From Mesorhizobium sp. AR07 (lineage in GTDB: Bacteria > Pseudomonadota > Alphaproteobacteria > Rhizobiales > Rhizobiaceae): a stretch of DNA of 64,000 nt. The notes under the pieces are model-generated. The model was not told where the DNA came from. It searched no databases and worked only from the letters and a program-made list of their open reading frames with translations. Below, piece after piece: positions 55,192 to 63,322 of the stretch. A program made the translations under genes and the position numbers. Every line of letters begins with the position of its first letter. Position 1 is the stretch's first letter. The DNA is taken from contig NZ_CP080529.1 in the NCBI RefSeq assembly GCF_024746815.1, positions 124,001-188,000 of the forward strand, written 5' to 3'.

Positions 55192-55767
55192 TTAATTGGC
55201 CTCATATCCGGCAGCCTTGAAGAAGTTTCTGCATTCGGCTGGCTCGAACAGGTGGCAGATATCGCCGAGAGCGTCGCAGAGGGCATCGAAAGTTCTGGCC
55301 GCCTTCTTTCGCAGCCGCGCCTTGAGTTTTGAGTAGGCCATCTCGATCGGATTGAGATCGGGTGAGTATGGCGGCAGGAACAGGAGCCATGCGCCCCTTT
55401 GGCGAACCAGTTGGGCAGCGCGCTCGTTCTTGTGGAAGCCGACATTATCGAGAATGACGACATCGCCGGGCGACAGTTCGGGAGCGAGCTGCGTTTCGAC
55501 GTAGCGTTCGAAGATGGCGGCATTCATCGGCGCGTTGACGATCCACGGCGCGACAAGACCGTGACATCGCAGCCCGGCGATGAAGGTCTGCGTCTGCCAT
55601 TTGCCGAATGGCGCATGCGTCCTGAAGCGCTCGCCCTTCGGCGCCCAGCCGGTGCGTTTGGTCAGTTTGGTATTGGTCGACGTCTCATCGATGAAGATCA
55701 GCCGCGCCAAAGCCTTGTTGAAGAAGCGCTTTCGCCGCCCGATCCACAGTTCACGCGCCTGGCGCAC
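55192..55767 (-). CDS. IS630-family transposase, DDE part (OrfB)
   Basis: This frame encodes the catalytic domain with LIFIDETSTNTKLTKRTGW (first Asp), VVILDNVGFHKNERAA (second Asp) and PDLNPIEMAYSKLKARLRK (Glu). It ends inside the right-hand repeat region of the element. It has no independent ribosome site that I can see and is probably made by -1 frameshifting from the upstream frame. Confidence 0.87.
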   Translation of the reverse strand: MRQARELWIGRRKRFFNKALARLIFIDETSTNTKLTKRTGWAPKGERFRTHAPFGKWQTQTFIAGLRCHGLVAPWIVNAPMNAAIFERYVETQLAPELSPGDVVILDNVGFHKNERAAQLVRQRGAWLLFLPPYSPDLNPIEMAYSKLKARLRKKAARTFDALCDALGDICHLFEPAECRNFFKAAGYEAN

Positions 55768-56141
55768 GTCGGCCCGCTGCTGCTCGCTGGCCAGTAGAGT
55801 TTTTTATGACTGAGCCCAAGGCGATTGAGCAGGCGACCGACATTGGAGCGGTGCACGCTCACCCCGCGCACCTCCAGCTCGACGCAAAGCTCATCTAGCG
55901 TCAGTTCGCCGGTCTCGGCCAACCGCGAGCGGACAAACTCGGCATGCGGCTCAAGCTTGCCGCCGCCCACATGGCCCTGCCGACGCGCTTCAAGCGAACC
56001 GGTCTGCCGCCGCAGGTTGATCAGATTGTTCACAAAGCGAGGCGAAACGCGGAAATGGCGCGCAGCCTCGCGGTGACCATGTCCCTCATCGACATACGCA
56101 ACAACACGCCGACGCAACTCAAGCGGTAGCGGCTTGCCCAT
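55698..56141 (-). CDS. IS630-family transposase, N-terminal part (OrfA)
   Basis: This 147-residue frame starts MGKPLPLELRRRVVAYVDEG and contains the paired helix-turn-helix DNA-binding region (REAARHFRVSPRFVNNLI). A run of six A (minus strand; T at 55800-55805) within the OrfA/OrfB overlap, in codons HKK, is the likely slippage site. OrfB lies in the -1 frame. After the run the OrfA reading (WPASSSGPTCARR) is clearly out of frame with the family. Confidence 0.85.
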   Translation of the reverse strand: MGKPLPLELRRRVVAYVDEGHGHREAARHFRVSPRFVNNLINLRRQTGSLEARRQGHVGGGKLEPHAEFVRSRLAETGELTLDELCVELEVRGVSVHRSNVGRLLNRLGLSHKKLYWPASSSGPTCARRVNCGSGGESASSTRLWRG

Positions 56142-57014
56142 CGCGGTCTCCTTTCAGCCGCAATGAATCACGAACTCAAATCTATGGGAATCCTGAATCC
56201 CTTAAATCGCGACACGCTTTAGCTTTGCTCATTGACCAGCCGAACAACCGAATTCTGGCGGCTTGGACCCTGCAATACGAGATGGTTTTCTACACCATGT
56301 GTACCTTGGGAATTCTGCTGTTCCCGCGTCGCATTGTGGCTGTTTTAACGCTCTGGTTCTCCGGTGTAGTCTACGTATGGGCGGCCGGAATCTACACGCC
56401 GTCTGTCTTCATGCCGCCGATCGTGTTGGAGTTCGCTTTCGGTATCGCCGTCGCCTTCCTGGCCGAAAGGAAGTTCTCGGAGTACGCGGTAACCTCGCTC
56501 GCCATTGGAGTTTGCGGACTGTTCGCAGGGGCGGTTTACTACCATCTCAATGATCCCAACGCCGCCTGGGCACTCCCTCCGATGTGGCGAACTGTGTGTT
56601 TTGGCCTGCCGAGCGGTTTCATTGTCTATGGGCTCTTCGCCATCGAGATGAGGCAGATGTGGACATTTTCAAAGGCATGGATTCGCCTCGGGGACGCATC
56701 CTACTCGCTTTATCTGTGGCATCAGCTTTTGTTCGCGATAATGGCCGCCTGTTATGTGCAATTGGGCCTCACCGGAAAAGTAAACGAGTGGGTCTTGTGG
56801 CTTTCCCTCTTCGTGGTTGTGATCCCCGTTAGCTTCGTCAGCTTTTACCAGATCGAGCGCCGCATCAACAAATCCGGATTGGTGGCCTCGCTTGCCGGTC
56901 GAGAAAAAGAAGCCGCCTATCGCGCCTGCTGTTGCCGAGCTTAATCGCCATCTCCCCAAAAGGTAGCGCTCGCCGTCGCCGCGGTGCGCGAAGCAGAACC
57001 AGTGAGGCGCCTGC

Positions 57015-57818
57015 TCACGCCGGCTGCGGCAAGACCCCTTGGAATTGAGCGAGTTGCTTTGGAAAATGATGAGCCAGGTACCGTACAGCCTTGGGGCTAT
57101 CCATCAGCCGGCTGAGGTACCCTCGTGCCGTCACATATTCGAGGTTCCACAACCCGTGGCGCTCAGCCGTGATCAGAAACTGGTCGCTCAATTGGGCAAA
57201 CTCGGTTTCCATCGCCGCCAGCTGGGCAGCACTGATGCCTACGAACTGCTTCCGGAGGGTCGAAGGGTCTGCGAGTTGTGACTGCGGCGTGAGTGCGATG
57301 AAGACCCTTGCGCAATCGAGCTTCACCCTTTTCAACGCGATCATCAGCTGTGTTATCCTGACCTGCCGGCTTGGTGCCACTTTCCGCAGCAGGCCGAACA
57401 TTTTCGGCGGCACGACGCAATCTTGCAAAAGGTCGAGGACTTCCGCGCAAATCCCTCCGACAAGCTGCTGGCTCGCGGCTGCGGCGTGGCTCTTGGCAAT
57501 GGGTGCAGTCGGCCGCTCGCCCAGAATTCTATCCGCCAGTGCCCGTGGCATCGTCGCAAAGCCCTCCGCCTTCAACAGCGCGCGAAAAGCGTCAAGAACC
57601 AGCGGCGGGTGGAGGCCGTCAGCGATGCTCTCCAGGCGCTCTCGCGACGCATTCGCCTCGCGGATGAAGCGCCGCATTCGTTCGCTCTGGCATTTGTAGG
57701 TCTTCAGAAACACGTATGAATGAAGCTGTTTCGCGGACTCCCGTAAATCGCCGGTCAGATGGATTGCGTGTCGGTTGCTCATTAGAATGGGATAGCCTTC
57801 GGCTTGGGTCATCCCCAT
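57015..57818 (-). CDS. RepB C-terminal-domain protein, partner of serine recombinase
   Basis: This 267-residue protein has the plasmid-partition RepB C-terminal domain (VVPPKMFGLLRKVAPSRQV and YVTARGYLSRLMDSPKAVRYL) and an N-terminal region without the ParB nuclease motif. Its start overlaps the end of the serine recombinase gene at 57809 by 10 bp, so the two are co-translated. Such pairs occur in rhizobial genomes, and the RepB-like partner may help the recombinase find or synapse its sites. That role is inference. Confidence 0.72.
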   Translation of the reverse strand: MGMTQAEGYPILMSNRHAIHLTGDLRESAKQLHSYVFLKTYKCQSERMRRFIREANASRERLESIADGLHPPLVLDAFRALLKAEGFATMPRALADRILGERPTAPIAKSHAAAASQQLVGGICAEVLDLLQDCVVPPKMFGLLRKVAPSRQVRITQLMIALKRVKLDCARVFIALTPQSQLADPSTLRKQFVGISAAQLAAMETEFAQLSDQFLITAERHGLWNLEYVTARGYLSRLMDSPKAVRYLAHHFPKQLAQFQGVLPQPA

Positions 57819-59377
57819 GGGCTCCCCTCGAGCGGCGCCCGCCTTGCCATCTCCACCAAAGGATCCAGCGACTGGAAAAGGAAGGCATCAAGGCGCACAC
57901 CGTTGTTTGGGGAGAGCATAGGCGCTGCGCGTTGCGCCTCCGATGCTGGGGCGATCACATAGTCGCGAACCGTAACATTATCAGGCTTCATCCTGATCAA
58001 AACCGACACTTCGGGATCCGCCCGCTGCCGTTTGTGGAATGGCCAATGGGGATATCCGTAAGTCGAGGGGCGGCAGCGCGCTATCGATATCGCGATGGTG
58101 AATTCCTCATTGACGCTGACAAGATCGGTCTTGGGGTCATAGTGAGCAAGCCCGCCAGCCTGGCCGATCGTGGCCACAAGGTTCTTGATGATCTCCAGCC
58201 GGCGCCGATGAAGCTCGTTGTTGATGTTGAAATGCCGGTAATTCAGCGAGGCCTCAAATCCGACCAGCCTATAAGCCGCCTGAAGGCTTCCAAAGCGATG
58301 GATATAAAGGCGTTTCGTCGAGCAGCCTGGGTCAGCGTTGATGATCGAGCCCGATAACCAGCCTCGCTTTTCGAGAAGATTGGAAAGGTCTACTAGCATC
58401 TGGTCGTTGCTGATGCGCACAGGTCGTGCCTTTGCGACAGCTTGCGCGCGGTTGAAAAGCCTTCGGCTCACCAGCAGCTCGGACACATTCTCGGCGCGAA
58501 TCCATTCGCTCGGAGGATTTCTCACCCGCTTGCGGTGCAGCCTCTCGGATGTCCGGTTCCATACATTGTTGCCAATGTATTGCTCGTTGGTCACGATCCC
58601 ACGCACCGAAGCGGTCGTCCACGGACGGTTCAGGTCTGTGACCACGCCCCGCTCGTTCAATGCTCTTGCGATTTCGACCTCCAGCTTGCCCTTTACAAAC
58701 TGCTTGAATATCCAACGGACGATTGCAATCTCTTCCGCCGGCCCAGGCACAAGGATTACCCGATCCGTTACCAGGCTCTTCCACTCCCTCGGCTTGAGGA
58801 TGGCTTTCGGCTTCCGTGATGCATCTACCAGCAGGCGCCGAAAGCCGTATCCTGCGTATCCGCCTCCTCGGAAGCCCATCTTGACTATTCGGCTTTGACC
58901 GATGAAGACCTTCTGCGACAGCATGCGGCTCGCCTCGGCGGCCATACTGCGTTTGATGACCTTGAGCATATCTGACCCAATGCTGCCATCATTCGCAAAT
59001 TGCTCGGCGCAAAACTCGATCCTCACACCGGCCATCTGGCATCGGTATTCGTAGGAGGCGCTTTCATCGATGTTCTGAAAACGGCCCCAACGGCTCACAT
59101 CGTAGACAATGACCGTTTCGAAATCAGCACGCTTTGCTTCTATGTCCGCCAGCAGGCGTTGCAGCCCAGCGCGCCCGTTTATCTGCAGGCCGCTTTTACC
59201 TGCGTCCTCATAGGTAGCGACGATGTCGTAGCCCATGATGTCGGCATAGTCGCTGATCGCATCTTTCTGGTTCTCTATGGAATAAGTCTGGAGGTCGGTC
59301 GACATCCTTAGATACTGCGCCGCGCGGATTTTTGGCTTGGATGCGGAAGCCTTCAGAACGCCAGGATCTCTGTCCAT
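57809..59377 (-). CDS. Large serine recombinase
   Basis: This 522-residue site-specific recombinase has an N-terminal resolvase catalytic domain with the nucleophile Ser26 (AAQYLRMSTDLQ), YDVSRWGRF near residue 95 and a central recombinase domain (PAEEIAIVRWIFKQFVKG, then SVRGIVTNEQYIGN). The long C-terminal part is not recognised and ends over the RepB-like gene. The ATG at 59377 is chosen; a GTG at 59395 is the alternative, and neither has a clear ribosome site. It could be the integrase of a small mobile element. Confidence 0.85.
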   Translation of the reverse strand: MDRDPGVLKASASKPKIRAAQYLRMSTDLQTYSIENQKDAISDYADIMGYDIVATYEDAGKSGLQINGRAGLQRLLADIEAKRADFETVIVYDVSRWGRFQNIDESASYEYRCQMAGVRIEFCAEQFANDGSIGSDMLKVIKRSMAAEASRMLSQKVFIGQSRIVKMGFRGGGYAGYGFRRLLVDASRKPKAILKPREWKSLVTDRVILVPGPAEEIAIVRWIFKQFVKGKLEVEIARALNERGVVTDLNRPWTTASVRGIVTNEQYIGNNVWNRTSERLHRKRVRNPPSEWIRAENVSELLVSRRLFNRAQAVAKARPVRISNDQMLVDLSNLLEKRGWLSGSIINADPGCSTKRLYIHRFGSLQAAYRLVGFEASLNYRHFNINNELHRRRLEIIKNLVATIGQAGGLAHYDPKTDLVSVNEEFTIAISIARCRPSTYGYPHWPFHKRQRADPEVSVLIRMKPDNVTVRDYVIAPASEAQRAAPMLSPNNGVRLDAFLFQSLDPLVEMARRAPLEGSPWG

Positions 59378-59631
59378 CGTTTTTCGTGCCAGCACAAAGT
59401 TTTAGCCGACAATCTATCGAGATTCCGCCTGCCGTTTGGTTACGGATTTATGGACAGTTTATTTTGAATGGGCTGCTTTGTGCCGCCAGCCTTGTTTCCG
59501 GCCCGAAGACAATATTGTTCAACCAGCGGGAAACCATGACTCACTTCGTGAGAAAGCGCGCCCCCATTCCGCCGCAATGCGACCGCACGTGGCGATCCAT
59601 AGGGATTTCAGGCCTTCAAGGGAGACTTCAC

Positions 59632-59952
59632 ATGAACTTTCACAAAACCATTGCCGCCGTGCTGATGACTGCGGCACTCGCAGGCTGCGCACAGACAGAG
59701 GGCCAGCAGCGAGCCGGAACCGGCGCGCTGATCGGCGGCGCCGGCGGCGCTCTCGTCGGCCAGGCCATTGGCGGCGACACCAAGAGCACCGTCATTGGTG
59801 CGGCCAGCGGCGCCCTGCTCGGCGCGGTGGTCGGCTCGGCCACCACCCCGCAACCGCAACGGCGCGGCGAACAGATGTGCCGCTACCAGGACCGCGACGG
59901 CCGCATCTACACCGCGCCTTGCGACGACCGCTATTACAACGGCAATTATTGA
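59632..59952 (+). CDS. Glycine-zipper 2TM lipoprotein
   Basis: This 106-residue outer-membrane-type lipoprotein has a signal ending in the lipobox LAGC (Cys19). It is followed by a glycine-zipper region (GALIGGAGGALVGQAIGG, then GAASGALLGAVVG) and a C-terminal CRYQDRDGRIYTAPCDDRYY. GGAG eight bases before the ATG supports the start; longer upstream frames do not. It resembles SlyB/YmgG-type glycine-zipper proteins. Confidence 0.82.
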   Translation: MNFHKTIAAVLMTAALAGCAQTEGQQRAGTGALIGGAGGALVGQAIGGDTKSTVIGAASGALLGAVVGSATTPQPQRRGEQMCRYQDRDGRIYTAPCDDRYYNGNY

Positions 59953-59958
59953 GTAGCC

Positions 59959-59985
59959 CCTTCTCCCCGTAGAACGGGGAGAAGG
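59959..59985. repeat. Rhizobial intergenic palindromic repeat
   Basis: Perfect 12-bp arms (ccttctccccgt and acggggagaagg) with a 3-base loop are followed by ggtcccggcagggggttgag, the standard layout of a repetitive intergenic element common in Mesorhizobium and related genomes. It follows the lipoprotein gene by seven bases and may also act as a transcription end. Confidence 0.75.
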
Positions 59986-60134
59986 TCCCGGCAGGGGGTT
60001 GAGGGGCAGCGCGATGTTCTGAAATGCAGGCATCGCCTGCTCAGCCAGTGTCGCCGGGAGGCGGCGCCGCTATGTCATCTTTTGCGCATATCACGGTGCT
60101 ATGGAGCTGATGCGGCGGGATTCTGGAGGTCGTT

Positions 60135-60752
60135 ATGACGACGACAAGCCTTGCTGGCACCCTGAAAAACCGCGGCAAACAGGTGGCGAAACGGCTGCTT
60201 GGCTACGATTCCCGCAACTGGCTGCGCATCCGCCAGATCGAGGCGTTCACGGTCTTCCTCGAAGCGGGCAATCGCAAAGCCTCCGATGTTATCGAGATCT
60301 CGCCCGGCTGGAACCGCTACTGGCGAGCGATGTGCCCCAACTACCGGTCGGTTGATTTCCCCAACTTCGACATCTGCAAGGACCGCACCGACGAGCAATA
60401 TTCCATCGTCATCGCCGACCAGGTGCTGGAACATGTGCCGCGGCCGCTGGCGGCGGTGCAGAACATCCACGCCATGACCCGGCCCGGCGGCTGGGCCATG
60501 GTGGCGACGCCGTTTCTGTTCAGGGTGCACGCCAGGCCGCACGACTACAACAGATGGACCCCCGCCGGCCTGAAGCAGCTGATGGTCGAGGGCGGCTTCC
60601 CCGAAGCCAACGTCAAGGTCCACGGCTGGGGCAACAAGGCCTGCGCCAGGGCCCATATCGGCGGTCCCGTGCGCGCCTACGGCCTGTGGCGCGACCTGAG
60701 CAACGACGAGGAATACCCGCTGATGGTCTGGGCGTTCGCGAAGAAGGCGTGA
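60135..60752 (+). CDS. Class I SAM-dependent methyltransferase
   Basis: This 205-residue protein shows a truncated-looking SAM fold: VIEISPGWNRYW in the position of motif I (no glycine-rich loop), IVIADQVLEHVPRPLAAVQN (post-I region), MTRPGGWAMVATPF and HDYNRWTPAGLKQL, as in methyltransferases of sugar or lipid pathways. The unusual motif I suggests weak or altered SAM binding. GGAGG before the ATG supports the start. The function is unknown. Confidence 0.72.
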   Translation: MTTTSLAGTLKNRGKQVAKRLLGYDSRNWLRIRQIEAFTVFLEAGNRKASDVIEISPGWNRYWRAMCPNYRSVDFPNFDICKDRTDEQYSIVIADQVLEHVPRPLAAVQNIHAMTRPGGWAMVATPFLFRVHARPHDYNRWTPAGLKQLMVEGGFPEANVKVHGWGNKACARAHIGGPVRAYGLWRDLSNDEEYPLMVWAFAKKA

Positions 60753-60969
60753 GTACCCCTTCACTTCGATCCGGCTTGTTCTGATCTGGAAAGGGACGTT
60801 GTCCGACACTATTGTGCCGCGCGATGCGAGCGAAGTTCTTGCGCGATGGTGTTGATGGCTCTGTGATCTCGACCAAGCGCCGGAACCCGGATGGTCTCCA
60901 GTTCCTGACCCGCGATGGGTCAATTGCTTGCTTTGGCACCGCAATTGCAATGACGGGTACGAATTCATA

Positions 60970-61266
60970 GAGCTTGGCCAGGCAAGCGGCCTGACACCCT
61001 GGCAGATGTTTACCAAGATCAGGCTCCCTTTCGCCATCCCGAGCATAATGGCGGGGATCAACCAATGCCTGATGATGGCATTCGGCATGGTCGTCATTGC
61101 CGGCATCGTCGGATCTGGCGGTCTGGGTGAGACAATCTATTCGGCGGTGCGCACGCTCGACATCGCCACGTCGATCAACGCCGCGATAGCGATCGTTATC
61201 CTGACCATGGTGCTCGACAGGCTTACGCAGAGCGTGGCGCGCCGCGCCAAGGGAGACGCACGATGA
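60970..61266 (+). pseudogene. ProW-like ABC permease, 5' end missing
   Basis: From about 60970 the frame encodes ELGQASGLTPWQMFTKIRLP and the GINQCLMMAFGMVVIAGIVG region of a glycine-betaine/proline-type permease, but the first ~170 residues, with most helices, are absent. The upstream in-frame sequence from 60928 does not match the family. Its end overlaps the intact permease start at 61263. It is probably non-functional. Confidence 0.72.
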
Positions 61267-62123
61267 ATCCTGATCTGCTCCAGTTTTCGCCGGGCGCTTA
61301 CCTCGCCCCTGCCGTGGACTGGCTGAACAAGAACTTCCATCCGTTCTTCGATGCCGTGACCAAGCTGATCGAGGCGGTGCTGGGTGGCATCGAAACCGCC
61401 CTGCTCTACCCGCCGCCTTACGCGACGATCGTCATTGCTGTCCTTCTCGCCGCGTTCTTCGTCAGCGTCAGGGTCTCGGTGGTGACGGCCATTGCGCTCA
61501 CATTCTGCTTGCTGGCGGGTTTCTGGACCGCTTCGATGCAGACGCTTGCGCTGGTGACGGTGGCGGTGATCATTTCCGTCGCGGTCGCGTTCCCGCTTGG
61601 CGTCCTGGCATCACGCTACCGCAAGTTCGAGGCCGCGATCCGACCCGTGTTGGACATCATGCAGACCGTGCCACCATGGGTCTATCTCATTCCCGCCGTC
61701 ATGATCTTCAGCCTCGGCCGCGTTCCGGCAATCATCGCCACGATCGTCTACGGCATCCCGCCGATGCTGCGCCTGACAACGCTCGCCTTCAACCAGGTGC
61801 CGAAAGACCTGCTGGAGCTCGGCCAGGCCACCGGCGCCTCGCCGCGGTCGATCCTGTTCAAGATCGAGATCCCTTCGGCCACCCCGACACTGCTGGTCGG
61901 CCTTAACCAGTGCATCCTCTCGTCGCTGGCTATGGTCGTCCTGGCGGGCCTCGTCGGAGCTGGCGGTCTCGGCGCCGAAGTGACGCGGGGATTGACGCGG
62001 ATGGAGATGGGCCTAGGCCTGCGGGCCGGCCTGTCGATCGTCGCCGTCGCCATCCTCCTCGACCGGGTTTCCAGGGGCGTGCTGCAGCGCAGCCAGGCGC
62101 CTGGCGCAGCAAAGCCCGCCTGA
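61263..62123 (+). CDS. ABC transporter permease (ProW/OpuAB-like)
   Basis: This 286-residue permease has about six helices, the family coupling region PKDLLELGQATGASPRSILF and a following GLNQCILSSLAMVVLAGLVG segment. It belongs to the glycine betaine/proline betaine group. The ATG at 61263 overlaps the preceding broken permease. The ATPase and binding protein are not adjacent, so the transporter is incomplete here unless encoded elsewhere. The hydroxyproline-epimerase-like gene follows after 18 bp, which suggests a proline-betaine-type substrate. Confidence 0.85.
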   Translation: MNPDLLQFSPGAYLAPAVDWLNKNFHPFFDAVTKLIEAVLGGIETALLYPPPYATIVIAVLLAAFFVSVRVSVVTAIALTFCLLAGFWTASMQTLALVTVAVIISVAVAFPLGVLASRYRKFEAAIRPVLDIMQTVPPWVYLIPAVMIFSLGRVPAIIATIVYGIPPMLRLTTLAFNQVPKDLLELGQATGASPRSILFKIEIPSATPTLLVGLNQCILSSLAMVVLAGLVGAGGLGAEVTRGLTRMEMGLGLRAGLSIVAVAILLDRVSRGVLQRSQAPGAAKPA

Positions 62124-62141
62124 ACCGCAAAAGGAATTCCC

Positions 62142-63140
62142 ATGCGCCGCAGTTTCTTCTGCATCGACTCCCACACCTGTGGCAATCCGGTGCGCCTTGT
62201 CGCGGGAGGTGGCCCCTTGCTGCCACATATTCCCATCGCCGAGCGGCGGGAGCTGTTCGTACGCGACCATGACTGGGTCCGGCAGGCGCTGATGTTCGAG
62301 CCGCGCGGGCACGACATCATGTCGGGCGCAATCATCTATCCTGCCTACCGTGAGGACTGTGACTTCGCCGTGATCTTCATCGAAGTCAGCGGCTGCCTGC
62401 CTATGTGCGGTGCCGGCACGATCGGCCTGGTGACCGCCGCAATCGAAGAAGGCCTTGTCACGCCGCGCGTCCCCGGCAAATTGTCAATCGAAACTCCAGC
62501 CGGGAGGGTCGATATCCAATACGAGAAGCCGGGCGAGTTCGTGGACTCCGTGCGGATGTTCAACGTTGCCAGCTATCTGCATGCCGCGGACGTCGCCGTC
62601 GATGTCCCCGGTCTCGGTCGGCTGGTCGTCGACATCGCCTACGGCGGCAACTACTACGCTGTCGTCGAGCCGCAGGAGTCATGGCAGGGCCTGGACGGCA
62701 TGTCGGCGAGCGCCGTCGTGGATCTCAGCCGCGGTCTTCGCGAAGCGCTCGCACCCATCTGCGATCCAGTTCATCCCGAAGATGAAAGGATACGCGGCGT
62801 AGACCACGCCATCTGGTGCGACGCGCTCTCAAGCGGCAATGCCGACGGCCGCGGCGCGGTGTTCTACGGCGACAAGGCGATCGACCGCTCGCCGGGCGGC
62901 ACCGGGACTTCAGCTCGCCTGGCGCAACTCCATGGGAAGGGGCGACTGAAGGTCGGCGACAGCTTCCGCCAGGAAAGCCTGATCGGCACCGTGTTCGAGG
63001 GCCGCATAGAGGCGGAGGCCGATATCGGTTCCTTCAAGGGCATCAAGCCCAGTGTCAGCGGTTGGGCACGGATCATCGGCCACAACACGATATTCGTGGA
63101 CGATCGCGACCCGTTGGCCCACGGATTCCAGATCAAGTAG
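62142..63140 (+). CDS. Proline racemase-superfamily protein (4-hydroxyproline epimerase-like)
   Basis: This 332-residue protein has the family fold: FFCIDSHTCGNPVRLVAGG at the start, GCLPMCGAGTIG with Cys89, and DRSPGGTGTSARLAQLHGKG at the second site. In true 4-hydroxyproline 2-epimerases the second site is SPCGTGTSA; here position 252 is Gly. The residue after Cys89-Gly is Ala91, where epimerases usually have His. Both points argue for altered or lost racemase chemistry. The context is the betaine-type permease and a GlxA-type regulator. Confidence 0.82.
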   Translation: MRRSFFCIDSHTCGNPVRLVAGGGPLLPHIPIAERRELFVRDHDWVRQALMFEPRGHDIMSGAIIYPAYREDCDFAVIFIEVSGCLPMCGAGTIGLVTAAIEEGLVTPRVPGKLSIETPAGRVDIQYEKPGEFVDSVRMFNVASYLHAADVAVDVPGLGRLVVDIAYGGNYYAVVEPQESWQGLDGMSASAVVDLSRGLREALAPICDPVHPEDERIRGVDHAIWCDALSSGNADGRGAVFYGDKAIDRSPGGTGTSARLAQLHGKGRLKVGDSFRQESLIGTVFEGRIEAEADIGSFKGIKPSVSGWARIIGHNTIFVDDRDPLAHGFQIK

Positions 63141-63322
63141 GCGAAGCCGAGCGCATGGTGACATTGGCCGCCTGAGCACGATCGGCGATGCGTTGGCTGG
63201 AACCGGCGTTCGCGACGACACTGTTCTGCGACGGTCGCGTCGTTCGCAGGCTATGAGGGAACACCAGCGGCTGCCATTGTTGCGAGCGGGAAACAGTTTC
63301 GACAGCACGGGTTGAGACAATC

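Larger units (their letters stand above)
55179..56219 (-). mobile_element. IS630-family insertion sequence, 1041 bp
   Basis: The element is bounded by perfect 15-bp inverted repeats (aagcgtgtcgcgatt at 55179-55193 and its complement at 56205-56219). It is flanked by a TA duplication at 55177-55178 and 56220-56221, the IS630/Tc1 signature. It carries two overlapping transposase frames on the minus strand and appears complete. Confidence 0.93.
54816..56944 (+). pseudogene. Acyltransferase-3 family gene split by IS630-type element
   Basis: Codons 54816-55178 encode the N-terminus of a membrane acyltransferase-3 (OafA/NodX-like) protein: KNIQGLRAIAALMVVFSHSF with the catalytic histidine, and GPAGVDLFFVISGFV. 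Codons 56222-56944 encode the rest (LQYEMVFYTMC and ASYSLYLWHQ). Removing the element and one TA copy restores the frame exactly across WWKLALLIDQPNN, giving 361 residues with no other lesion. The native enzyme would acetylate a surface sugar; here it is inactivated. The insertion looks recent. Confidence 0.9.

Noticed and set aside
56945..59631. att-site direct repeats flanking the serine recombinase module
   Set aside because: I compared the sequences just outside the two genes by eye and saw no convincing shared core.
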